A stretch of 64,000 nucleotides of DNA from an uncultured Clostridia bacterium (lineage in GTDB: Bacteria > Bacillota > Clostridia > Oscillospirales > Acutalibacteraceae), in the NCBI GenBank assembly GCA_946406145.1, contig CAMJJL010000001.1, positions 85,992-149,991 of the forward strand, read 5' to 3'. Position numbers and translations under genes: made by a program. A model generated the notes under the pieces. It was given only the letters and a program-made list of their open reading frames with translations, searched no databases and was not told the origin of the DNA. Position 1 is the first letter of the stretch. Every line of letters begins with the position of its first letter. This document shows positions 35,013 through 44,594 of this stretch, one piece after another.

Positions 35013-37430
35013 ATGATTGATTATAGCAGATACTACAGAGTATACGCTGAAATGAAAGACACCCTCGATGGTGACTATGCGCGCGAGTATCTGACATCTG
35101 CTTTGGCGGACGCCGATAAAGGCAATGATGAGCTCTCCGGTAACGCGTACAACCGTGTTATCGACATGGAATGGGTCGAGATGATCGAGGGCAAGCTGCC
35201 CTATATCGAGAAAGCGATCGATGAGCAGCGTAAGTTCATCGAAGAGTATAAGGAAGTCGACCGAATTGATAAGGTAAAGCAAGTCGGCAAGGATGCTGTC
35301 CAGCATTTGACACAGCACGCCAACCTGATCATGGCAATCGAGGATGACGGCAGCGTTGTGCCCGAAAGATTGCTGAATACACATCGTGAGGATAGCTTTG
35401 CAACCTATGAGAATCGCTTCCTTCATACGCTGATTCATAACTGCATCATGTTCGTTGAAGCGCGTTTCCGCGCGCTGCAGGACGCTCCTAATGATTCCTC
35501 CAGTAAGCTGAACATGGAGCGTGAGATCACGATCGGTCATGAAAAGTTCGGTTTCAGCCTTGAGCACCATGCGGAGAAGCATGAGCGCGACAAGATCGAC
35601 AGGGATGAAGATTTCTCCAATTTGACGGACTATGAGCGTATCGAACGTATACGCATGACGTTAGACGATTTCTGTAATACCGATCTGATCAAGTCGCTCA
35701 ATGGTTGTATCAAGGTAAAATCTCCGATCAATAAAACGAACTGCATTAAGCAGGATCCGGCGTTTAAGCAGTGCTATGACCTCTGGGTGTTCATAGAGGC
35801 ATACCGCAAGACCGGTTATGTATTAGAGAAAAACGTCTTTGAAGGTCAGATGCCCGAGGACGTTCAGAAAGATATGTACGACGTCATGGCTTTCCAACAT
35901 TTCGTCGCTACCATCAACACCAACTCCGCTCTCCGTGAAAAGCTCCACGCCGAGTATGTCGCGGAGAATGAGCGCCGTGCCGCCGAGGCGAATAAGCCCG
36001 AAGAGGAAATGGCGCGATATATCGAGGATAAGATCTATGAGGCTCGCCGTGAAGAAATGGCGCTGCGACTCAAAGAGGTTCGTGAGCGAGAGGTCATTAT
36101 CGCAAAGCTGACCGCCGAGCTCGAGCAGGCAAAGGAACAGATCCGTATCCGCGATATCAAGATCAAGGAACTGGAATCCGTTATCGCCGCTCTTAAGAAA
36201 GAGCTGGAGAATCTCCGTGAAGAGCTTCGCAAGGCACAGATCCGCATTATGGATCTCGAGAAAGAGGTCGAAGAGCTCAAGGCGCGTATTGCAGAGCTTG
36301 AAGCGAAGATCGCAGAACTCGAGGCTACTATCCGCGAGTTAGAGACGCAGATCGCGGCTCATCTTGCGACGATTGCAGCTTTGGAAGGCACCATCGCCGA
36401 GCTGCAGGAGCATATCAAGAAGCTGAACGCCGAGATCGACGGACTTAAGGCAAAAATCGAAGAGCTTAACGGCGTGATCGCCGAGCAAAAGCAGACGATC
36501 GCTGAGCGTGACGCGACGATCACTGAACAGCAGGGCGAGATCGGCAAGCTGAATACACAGGTCGGTACCCTGACGAATACGATCGGCAATCTGAGCGCGG
36601 AGAATTCCGAGCTCAAGGTAACAATCGAGGAAAATAAACGCACGATCGCCGAACAGGCTGATGATATTGCCGCCAAGGCAGCTTCCTTATCCGCCGCGAA
36701 TGACGCGAATGAGAAGCTGACCGACAAATATAACAATCTAAAAAGCGACTATGATGCCGCTGTTGATAAATATTCGAACTACCAGCGTGAGATGGATGAT
36801 CTCAATCGTGTGATCGATGAAGGCAATGACGAGAAGAAAGAGCTCGAGCATCAGATCCGTGTACATCTCAACACGATCTCCGCGAAGAATGCCATCATCG
36901 CTACATTGAATGATGAAAAGTCCGCTTTGAGCGAGCGTATCGATGGCGTCGATGCAGTCGAGCAGCAGGCGAAACGCGATATCATGGCGGCGCGTGAGCA
37001 GGTTTCCGAGATCGAAACAAAGAACGTGGCGTTGAACAATTCTCTGCGCACCCAGATTGCGGCAATGAAATTCCGTGACGATCAGATCGCGGAGCTGCAG
37101 GCGCAGCTCGAGACCGCTGAGCTGACCAAGCAGGCTGAGATCAAAGCGATTCGCGAGAAATATGAGAAGCAGATCGCTGACATCCAGTCGCAGTATGAGG
37201 TCAAGATCGACACCCTCGAGAACGAAAAGGTTGCCGCGTGCACCTTCTCCGACGACCAGAAATATACCATCCGCCTCAACGCCGAGAAGAAGGCGATCCA
37301 GAAGGACTACGACGTCAAGCTCGCCGACGCTACCAAAAAGGCAAAGAAGTTTGTCAAGAAAGCGCGCGTGCTTGTCGACGATAAGCCCGAAGCCCTCCTC
37401 AATCTCCCCGAGGCGAAGTATTATAAGTAA
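35013..37430 (+). CDS. DUF2357-like protein with a 450-residue coiled coil
   Basis: The protein has 805 residues from the ATG at 35013 (AAAGGAG upstream). The N-terminal 320 residues contain VPERLLNTHREDSFATYENRFLHTLIHN (about 115-142), the signature region of DUF2357, which accompanies McrB-like ATPases. From about 325 to 770 it is almost continuous heptads with repeated ELEAKIAELEATIRELE-type segments. A basic tail follows. No signal peptide or nuclease motif is seen. The pairing with the McrB-like ATPase suggests a cytoplasmic partner that forms a long rod or scaffold. Confidence 0.8.
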   Translation: MIDYSRYYRVYAEMKDTLDGDYAREYLTSALADADKGNDELSGNAYNRVIDMEWVEMIEGKLPYIEKAIDEQRKFIEEYKEVDRIDKVKQVGKDAVQHLTQHANLIMAIEDDGSVVPERLLNTHREDSFATYENRFLHTLIHNCIMFVEARFRALQDAPNDSSSKLNMEREITIGHEKFGFSLEHHAEKHERDKIDRDEDFSNLTDYERIERIRMTLDDFCNTDLIKSLNGCIKVKSPINKTNCIKQDPAFKQCYDLWVFIEAYRKTGYVLEKNVFEGQMPEDVQKDMYDVMAFQHFVATINTNSALREKLHAEYVAENERRAAEANKPEEEMARYIEDKIYEARREEMALRLKEVREREVIIAKLTAELEQAKEQIRIRDIKIKELESVIAALKKELENLREELRKAQIRIMDLEKEVEELKARIAELEAKIAELEATIRELETQIAAHLATIAALEGTIAELQEHIKKLNAEIDGLKAKIEELNGVIAEQKQTIAERDATITEQQGEIGKLNTQVGTLTNTIGNLSAENSELKVTIEENKRTIAEQADDIAAKAASLSAANDANEKLTDKYNNLKSDYDAAVDKYSNYQREMDDLNRVIDEGNDEKKELEHQIRVHLNTISAKNAIIATLNDEKSALSERIDGVDAVEQQAKRDIMAAREQVSEIETKNVALNNSLRTQIAAMKFRDDQIAELQAQLETAELTKQAEIKAIREKYEKQIADIQSQYEVKIDTLENEKVAACTFSDDQKYTIRLNAEKKAIQKDYDVKLADATKKAKKFVKKARVLVDDKPEALLNLPEAKYYK

Positions 37431-37473
37431 CACACCGCGATTTAATAAAAATACCACAGAAAGGAGCGATACG

Positions 37474-38589
37474 ATGAAAAGCCAAAAGCAAAACCGTCAT
37501 TCCTTGATGGCAAAAGGTATCATGGTATTGCTCTCTTTACTTGTCTTATTATTTGCGTTTACTTACTCGTGGTTTTCACCCCCGGATAAACCGGTTGATG
37601 CCACCGGGGTAGGTGCAAGCGTGAAAGCGAATGGTGACTTTGAGTATGCTGTCGGTTTTTATAACAGCGGAACAGCCGGTGATTATAAAGTAACCGCTTT
37701 CAGCAACCAAAGCAGTACGTTGAATTTGACGAATCTTCAGGCAAAAGGTGCGAACGACTCCGGCTACACAAGCTATAACCTTTTGCATGATTATAAACCA
37801 ATTGATGTGACTGGTGACGGAGTGAATTTGATTCGTCCCGCAATGAGCTACGGAAACAGCTCTATCAACACTTCGTCACTTAACTATTCTGTTGCAAACC
37901 CGAATGAACAGTATATTTCTTTTGATTTATACTTTCGCAGTAAATCACAGGGGATTTCGGTTAAACTCGGTGATGATTCCTGGGCAAAGGGTGGCGCTGA
38001 AGTTACTTCCGGTGGCAGTATGATCGGCGCGAATGCTACCAATAAGTCTAATTATGGTAATTTCTCGAAAGATGCTGTTGTCGGCGCCGTAAGAGTAGCT
38101 TTTACTAACTATGATTACTCCGCTGAACTTGACAATATGCCCGGTAACTTAGAAGAGTATCAGGTAAATTCTCCGCAGTTTTTACATAATGAATCTGAGT
38201 TTATCTGGTTGCCCAGATCGGATTTACATGTTAATACAAATGATACGATGACCGGTTGGACGCTGAATATCAACGATCCGGCTCAGGCTGTCGATCAACA
38301 GCATAAGTTTTACAATATCTTCAAGTGTCAGCCGGCAAAGGCTGACGGATATCCTTCATCCGATACAGCTCATTATCACGTCGAAGAATTATATGATAGC
38401 AGCAAGACGGTTACGAAGGATGATTTGGATGCTGCGAGTCAGTCTTTCTCCAATCTGTCTATGCATTTTGGCGAGTATTATTATACGAAGGTCAATGTTC
38501 GTATTTGGATCGAAGGAACTGATAATGAATCTCGTCGCGCAACCTCCGGCGGACAGTATGAGGTTAATTTCGAGTTTTCCACTACTTGA
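37474..38589 (+). CDS. SipW-type secreted protein, TasA-like
   Basis: The protein has 371 residues from the ATG at 37474 (AAAGGAG upstream); the long open frame before it is the shadow of the coiled-coil gene. A basic start and a hydrophobic helix end in FAFTYSWFSPPDKP (about 27-40). The mature part is beta-rich and Asn/Ser-rich, ending in VNVRIWIEGTDNESRR and VNFEFST. It is one of the plain subunits with no added modules. Confidence 0.78.
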   Translation: MKSQKQNRHSLMAKGIMVLLSLLVLLFAFTYSWFSPPDKPVDATGVGASVKANGDFEYAVGFYNSGTAGDYKVTAFSNQSSTLNLTNLQAKGANDSGYTSYNLLHDYKPIDVTGDGVNLIRPAMSYGNSSINTSSLNYSVANPNEQYISFDLYFRSKSQGISVKLGDDSWAKGGAEVTSGGSMIGANATNKSNYGNFSKDAVVGAVRVAFTNYDYSAELDNMPGNLEEYQVNSPQFLHNESEFIWLPRSDLHVNTNDTMTGWTLNINDPAQAVDQQHKFYNIFKCQPAKADGYPSSDTAHYHVEELYDSSKTVTKDDLDAASQSFSNLSMHFGEYYYTKVNVRIWIEGTDNESRRATSGGQYEVNFEFSTT

Positions 38590-38689
38590 TTTTGAATGGT
38601 CTGTCAATGGCTGGATTATTGATTGAGGATAGCATTATTATTGTGTGATTGTTCAGACCGGTAGGACGAACAATTCCGGAGCAGATATT

Positions 38690-41600
38690 ATGAGTAGAAA
38701 TTCATCTAACAAGAAAAAATCTACAAGTAAATATCGTAAGTTCAAAGTATCTCCTCTGATTGCCGTTATCGCAATCATTGAGGTGTTGGTTCTTATTGCC
38801 ATTTCCTCCTATGCGTGGTTTATTGTAGTACGTGAGAAGCAGGCTAACACTGGTTTGATTTCCGTGGATGCGGATTCCGGCTTGAATATTGACTTCAAAA
38901 ATGCGAACTATGACGATAATATTAACCTATGGGATTATGTTGAAGATGATTTTGAGTTCAGTCCCGTAACATCTCTTGACGGACGAAACGTATTTGTTCC
39001 CACTTCCGGAACATTCGGTAATGATACAACGAATAAAATCGTTTTTCGTGATGCAACGATCAACGATATCAACACAAAATACGTTGACGTTGATTTTACC
39101 TTGACCAATACCAACGATAGTGAAGTCTATGTATATTTGAATAATGAATCTCATTTCAGAGTATATGATAATGCTGTTGCTCAGAATGGTGAAGAGATGA
39201 AGAACAGTCGCGCCCTGCGTCTGGCGTTCTATACGAATGACGCGAAGCACGGTAACGTTGGATCATCCATTCTTGAGAATACCAACAACGAGAATGCGGC
39301 GCTTGATAAACTTGAGAATCGTGTTACCGTATATTTCAACAAACCTTCGCATTGGAACAATTGCTATGCCTATATCTGGAAACGTGTTAACTCCACAAAC
39401 TATGAGGCTGTTTCCTGGCCGGGCAGCGAAATGACACACGTTGCCGGTACCGTGTATTCCTATACATTCTCTAATGTGGAAGAATATACCAGCATTGTAT
39501 TTAACAACGGACAAAAAGATAATACAGTTACTTATGACAGCTCGCATACTACTACCTATACTCAGACTCGAGATCTGAGTATCTATACGCCTTCGAGCAG
39601 CTCTGATCCATCCCATCTGTATGAAGGTAGTGCAGCTGCAAATTCAACCGGTTCAGCGTATAGGACAAAAACCGTCTATTTCCGCAAGCCGAATGACTGG
39701 ACCGGAGTACGCGCTCATGCGTTTAGAACACCCAATGAAACTAACTCACCTTCATTTACATCTTATCCCGGTGACGAATGCACTAACTGCGGCGCGGATA
39801 TTTATTCTTATACTTTCCCTGAGACCTACAACGGTAATACAATGGGCGGCATCGTTTTCAATAACCTTGCCAATCAAGATAACAAAACCCAAGACTTGGC
39901 AGCTGATGACGGGGCGCTGTATTATTTCTCCAACGGCGGTTCCAATGGCGCTTGTACAAAAACGACATACTCCGAGAGTACTGTTTATTTTAATAATATC
40001 TTCAACTGGTCTAAGCCGTATGTGAAACTCAGATCGACCGTTTCCGGTCACGTTTCCCGTGTACCGATGACCAACCTTTCTGCGGGCGTTTATTACGCTA
40101 CCGTTCCCAGTGCCTATAATCAGGTCGCTTTTGAGGATCGCGATGGTTTGAACAACACAACGACCGATCAGACGACTCAGTATAAATATACGCAGTTGGC
40201 TACTACGAACGATGGTTACATCTACCGACCTGACGTATGGACGAATACCGGCTACTCCTTTACAACTCCCTTCTCCTATACTGATTATGTCGGTGATGCG
40301 GCAGGTTCCTATGCGGTTATCTCTCCCGGTGTATCCGCCGGTTTCCAGCGTGCGTATACGCCTGTTGTCGGCGTACATAATACGACCGGCGCTCCGATAG
40401 AAGTAGTGCCTGCGTTCGCTAGCTCGATCGATAACTATATCATGCGTTCGGGTCGTGAAATGTTCCGCATTCCTGCCAACGGTATGCTCGATCTCTCGAT
40501 GGTTGTATGGTTGGAGGGTACTGATAAGGATTGTACCAATGCCAATTACGCTGCGAAAAATATTGAGCTGTATCTGGAATTCTCTACTTCGATCCCCGCT
40601 CAGCAGCGCGAAAGCGACTCTCAGCCATATTACACATATCGCTTCTTTGATAAGACGCGTGAGTGTTGGACTTCTGACCGTCTGACTAACGAAGCAGGCG
40701 TCAGTGTTGCTCCGGTTATGCAGCTTTATGATAATACCGATAAGCGCGGTTATTTGATGCACGCCGCTTCCACGACTAACAACGGTAATACCCGTAAGGT
40801 CGATGTTTGGGAATGCAGCGCTCCGGCTAAGCTTTATACTGAGGGACATGATCTCTATTTCCGTCGTGTTGACCCGTATAATGAAGACGAGGTATGGAAC
40901 TACTGGCATCCTGTCAGTCCTCAACAGTGTAACGGTGCTGCTTTGGAGCAATATACTGTCAGCGGTAAGACGAATTATTACGTCAACTTTACCGCGTTTG
41001 CCGACGGCGCTCCTGCTAATGCGGCAGAATCCGGAATTGAGGGAAATTCAGAAGCACTTCCCGCTGCTTTGACCGCACAAACACCTTCACGTTCCTGCGG
41101 CGGTGTTTGGGGTAAAAAGGAAACGAGACTTCTTACCTTAGTTGACGGTACCGACGGACATTGGTACAACAACAACAAGGCTGTTATGACAGTGAACTAT
41201 ACCTACAGTTACGGTAACAGTAAATCGCAGACGATTGAATACAAAGCGTCCGGTCCGTATTACGGTCAGTTATATTATGCTGTCGTTCCGACAGATATCG
41301 CTTCAAAGAAGTCTGGTAATCTGAAAATAAAGCGTTTCTATAATTTTAACACTGATTACGCGATGAACATCAAGAACCGAAACGGTTCTATGACATATGA
41401 CGCTGATAATCCCTTCACATTCACCGGCACATTCGATTATTTTGCCTATTTCACGAAGAATGGAAATACCAAAGATCAGTGGTACGGCGAAGCGATCAAC
41501 TATGTGAATATCAGTTATGAGAAGAAAGATAATAACGTAGATATGTTTGAGGGATTGCGTTATACGATCTCATTCTTCAAGCACAATGTAGGTTCAAAAG

Positions 41601-41878
41601 ATGTTCGTCTTTATACCGATAATGGTACGTTTGCTCTTGATGGATTTAACGGTTATCTGACCGTCTGTCCGAAGGGGTATGACATGTACCAGCTCCGTCG
41701 TATGAATTCGAATAGTTGGACCAGCGTTAAGGAATACGGTAATGAAGTAAATGTCACAAACCGTAATGCGGTCATCCATTATTGGCAAGGCTCTCCCAAC
41801 TATATCGGCGGCGATTATAACAATGATCATGTTGGTTACGGCTGGCCGCAGATCCCTGCGACATGGTACCCGGATTGA
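38690..41878 (+). CDS. large SipW-type secreted protein with three CBM26-like modules
   Basis: The protein has 1062 residues from the ATG at 38690 (GGAG 8 bases upstream). The signal ends in AISSYAWFIVV (about 37-47). Three CBM26-like modules are inserted at about 210-320, 326-425 and 429-510. Each begins VYFNKPSHW, VYFRKPNDW or VYFNNIFNW, and the first two continue to an IVFNN strand. The host domain resumes and ends in MVVWLEGTDKDC (about 604-615). A further C-terminal half of about 440 residues is beta-rich. CBM26 modules bind starch, so the protein probably displays starch binding on the cell surface. Confidence 0.78.
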   Translation: MSRNSSNKKKSTSKYRKFKVSPLIAVIAIIEVLVLIAISSYAWFIVVREKQANTGLISVDADSGLNIDFKNANYDDNINLWDYVEDDFEFSPVTSLDGRNVFVPTSGTFGNDTTNKIVFRDATINDINTKYVDVDFTLTNTNDSEVYVYLNNESHFRVYDNAVAQNGEEMKNSRALRLAFYTNDAKHGNVGSSILENTNNENAALDKLENRVTVYFNKPSHWNNCYAYIWKRVNSTNYEAVSWPGSEMTHVAGTVYSYTFSNVEEYTSIVFNNGQKDNTVTYDSSHTTTYTQTRDLSIYTPSSSSDPSHLYEGSAAANSTGSAYRTKTVYFRKPNDWTGVRAHAFRTPNETNSPSFTSYPGDECTNCGADIYSYTFPETYNGNTMGGIVFNNLANQDNKTQDLAADDGALYYFSNGGSNGACTKTTYSESTVYFNNIFNWSKPYVKLRSTVSGHVSRVPMTNLSAGVYYATVPSAYNQVAFEDRDGLNNTTTDQTTQYKYTQLATTNDGYIYRPDVWTNTGYSFTTPFSYTDYVGDAAGSYAVISPGVSAGFQRAYTPVVGVHNTTGAPIEVVPAFASSIDNYIMRSGREMFRIPANGMLDLSMVVWLEGTDKDCTNANYAAKNIELYLEFSTSIPAQQRESDSQPYYTYRFFDKTRECWTSDRLTNEAGVSVAPVMQLYDNTDKRGYLMHAASTTNNGNTRKVDVWECSAPAKLYTEGHDLYFRRVDPYNEDEVWNYWHPVSPQQCNGAALEQYTVSGKTNYYVNFTAFADGAPANAAESGIEGNSEALPAALTAQTPSRSCGGVWGKKETRLLTLVDGTDGHWYNNNKAVMTVNYTYSYGNSKSQTIEYKASGPYYGQLYYAVVPTDIASKKSGNLKIKRFYNFNTDYAMNIKNRNGSMTYDADNPFTFTGTFDYFAYFTKNGNTKDQWYGEAINYVNISYEKKDNNVDMFEGLRYTISFFKHNVGSKDVRLYTDNGTFALDGFNGYLTVCPKGYDMYQLRRMNSNSWTSVKEYGNEVNVTNRNAVIHYWQGSPNYIGGDYNNDHVGYGWPQIPATWYPD

Positions 41879-41914
41879 TCTGTAATCGATAACTAATTCA
41901 GAAAGGTGGTGGTA

Positions 41915-44479
41915 ATGATGAAAAAGAAAAATAAGCTCAGCATAAAACAGCAGTTTGAAGCTAAGGTACATTCCAAGCGATCTGTTCTCTATATTTTGAT
42001 TGCAGCTGTTGCGATCATCGAGTGCCTTATTCTCATTTCATTTACCACCTACAGCTGGATTGAAACAGCCTCCTCTCTGATCATCAAAACGGGTAATAAG
42101 TATCTCACTGATTCATATGATACCCGTATTCCGATTTCAAATCCTTTGAAATATGAATTTATCGTTGGAAGTTCTTCATCAAGCTCAGTTGATTCTAATA
42201 TTTCAGATTTGAATAACTATTTCAGCTATTCGGGTGAGAGCCGCAGCAAGAATCTCTATCGTTTCTCCCGCGCTTCTTCTGTAGACGGCAGGACTTTCTT
42301 CTTCCCGAAGAAGACGAATCTTAAGCCGAATGAATCAGGTTATCGTCAGGGAGACATTATCGACAGTAACGCGGAGTATACCCATTTTGATTTTGTTGTC
42401 AATAACAAGGGTGCTGCAAAAGATCATAAGTTAAAATTCTATTTTGCGGAACAAGATCTGTTTACGGTCACGAATAATACCTCGAATCTGAGCGATACCG
42501 ATCTTGAGATCATAAAAAACGCGATGCGCATCTCGTTCCAGTCCGGAAATGGTACGCCTAAGATCTATTCCGCTGTTGCCTCAACTTATGACGCAGTCAA
42601 TACAACCGCGGGTGGTACCGGATCGGTCACGACTACGCAAATCGTTTCCGGTGATTCGCTGAAGCTCTTTACGCTGGGAAAAAACTCTGATCAGAATATT
42701 TCTATCCGCATCTGGCTGGAGGATAAAGCTGCTGGCTTGAGCGGTATTTCCGGCACAGATTTAGCGGGAGTCGATATCAAAATCAACCTCAGACTTTCAT
42801 ATAGTGAGAACGACTACGATTTCCTCTACTTTGATGATTATACCTTCTCCTCCGGCAAGAATAATAAATTCAATATCGGCGGACATCTGACCGGCGATTA
42901 TCCCGAGAGCAATTCAAAGCGCATGTTCTTCGTCTATCAGGAGAGCGCAAACGGCTCAAATCGTCATGTTTATCCGATGACCCTTGATAATTCCGGTTCT
43001 AATGTGGACGCGAACTGCTGGGTCACCTGCGACGGTACCGGCAATGCGGCTACTACGATCCCCGATATTACCTCTTTCCCGTATATCAAAAATCTTACGG
43101 AAGCGGAAGGCAGCACCACCGCTTCTCGAAACGCACTGAAGTACTCCTACTTCGGTTACGGTAATTACAGTCTGAGCAGTTACGTTGCGAATGGTTCCAC
43201 CGCGCTTCCGAGCAATATCACCTATAAGTGGTATCTCAATGACGTCAAGGCGGATACCAACAGTGAAATGCGATACAGCGCTTACAGTGCTACTTCCGCT
43301 TCTGAGGGCGCCGGCGGTTGGTCGTATGTGACGCCGCTGTCGATGGTATACTTCCGTGATCTTGCGACCGGTGTTACTACAAATGATTATAATAACGGCG
43401 CTAATCAGAACTTTAAGTATATCACATATGCGGTGAACGTAGCTTCTGACACGGAATCTTCCGGTAGCCGCAGTGATGTCATGTATGTGAATACTGCTGA
43501 CAGCGATGCCGCTAAGAATACGGCGACATTGTATTATGATAAGACAGCCGATAACGGTGAAGGTCTGTTTAAATCGTGGGTTCCCACCGATTGGATCGAG
43601 AATCAGTATTTCAATTTCTATTACTGTCCCGGCGGATCCTACGCGAATCCTGCGATCACATGGACGAACAACGTCAAAGCCTCTAAGCCGTCTTCCACAA
43701 CGAGTTATATTTACACCGCTCTGGGCTATAGTGAGAATAACACTAACGCATCGGGCAACAACCGTACCGGTTCCGGTACATGGCGAGAAATAGAGACCAA
43801 TCCCATTTTCTTCTCTGCTGAATTGATCGATAATGTTGCGACTTCTGCGCACCGTTATCAGGTCGGAGTTAAGATCGAGGGTGCGGACGACTATTCCTAC
43901 TATACGCTGATCCCTGACGAGTCGAACATGAAGTTCTATGCTTATCTGCCTAAGGCAGGTACTAATTCCAATCCGCAGGATGATTACAGCCCCGGCGACA
44001 TCATGTTCCACCGAGCTGCTTCTGTGGGAATAGAAAGCTCTGACGCGATTTGGCTAGCCAATCTCCGTAAAGGCAGCGACACTTTCTATCCGGTCAAGAT
44101 CGATTCCTCCGCGACGTCTTCGGATTACACCCGCGGTTACTGGAATATCTCGGTCATCGTTGACGGTACATGGGAGCACTTCTTCTGGGATTACGGTGAC
44201 ATAGCAAACGCGAATGATGACAAGGTGCTCGGAACCTTCTCCTACAATACGACCGGACATACCGGTTCGCCTACATATAGCAACATCACGCCGAATAAGA
44301 TCGATGAGTATCGATGGTATGTTCCGTTGGATGATCTGGCAACGATACCTGAGTATGTTTATTATAAGTGGGTTCCTTATGAGAACACGGAATTCAAATA
44401 CAGTCAAAAGGTTTCTGACGGTATCTATTGTGTGATCACAGAGTCACCGGATGCAACTCCCGCTAACGCGATTGAGTGA
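41915..44479 (+). CDS. large SipW-type secreted protein
   Basis: The protein has 854 residues from the ATG at 41915 (or the next ATG at 41918) after AAAGGTGG. The hydrophobic helix ends in FTTYSWIETAS (about 43-53), a variant of the SipW signal. A TasA-like domain carries ISIRIWLEDKA (about 268-278), where the motif lacks the usual Gly-x-Asp. It is followed by beta-rich regions with many Asn, Ser and Tyr. A spaced aromatic pattern is seen near 550-600 but no firm domain is named. Confidence 0.72.
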   Translation: MMKKKNKLSIKQQFEAKVHSKRSVLYILIAAVAIIECLILISFTTYSWIETASSLIIKTGNKYLTDSYDTRIPISNPLKYEFIVGSSSSSSVDSNISDLNNYFSYSGESRSKNLYRFSRASSVDGRTFFFPKKTNLKPNESGYRQGDIIDSNAEYTHFDFVVNNKGAAKDHKLKFYFAEQDLFTVTNNTSNLSDTDLEIIKNAMRISFQSGNGTPKIYSAVASTYDAVNTTAGGTGSVTTTQIVSGDSLKLFTLGKNSDQNISIRIWLEDKAAGLSGISGTDLAGVDIKINLRLSYSENDYDFLYFDDYTFSSGKNNKFNIGGHLTGDYPESNSKRMFFVYQESANGSNRHVYPMTLDNSGSNVDANCWVTCDGTGNAATTIPDITSFPYIKNLTEAEGSTTASRNALKYSYFGYGNYSLSSYVANGSTALPSNITYKWYLNDVKADTNSEMRYSAYSATSASEGAGGWSYVTPLSMVYFRDLATGVTTNDYNNGANQNFKYITYAVNVASDTESSGSRSDVMYVNTADSDAAKNTATLYYDKTADNGEGLFKSWVPTDWIENQYFNFYYCPGGSYANPAITWTNNVKASKPSSTTSYIYTALGYSENNTNASGNNRTGSGTWREIETNPIFFSAELIDNVATSAHRYQVGVKIEGADDYSYYTLIPDESNMKFYAYLPKAGTNSNPQDDYSPGDIMFHRAASVGIESSDAIWLANLRKGSDTFYPVKIDSSATSSDYTRGYWNISVIVDGTWEHFFWDYGDIANANDDKVLGTFSYNTTGHTGSPTYSNITPNKIDEYRWYVPLDDLATIPEYVYYKWVPYENTEFKYSQKVSDGIYCVITESPDATPANAIE

Positions 44480-44594
44480 TAAATAATCAGCTTGGCGAGT
44501 AAGCATGCCTGCTACATTGTATCTATGCAGACAACAGTAAATCTGTGATGACTTGATCTGTTGATCAAAAATACTGAACGAAAGGAGTGTAAAC

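Noticed and set aside
37162..37473. N-terminal extension of the secreted protein at 37474
   Set aside because: Arg/Ser-rich shadow of the coiled-coil gene in another frame; a good ribosome site and signal begin at 37474.
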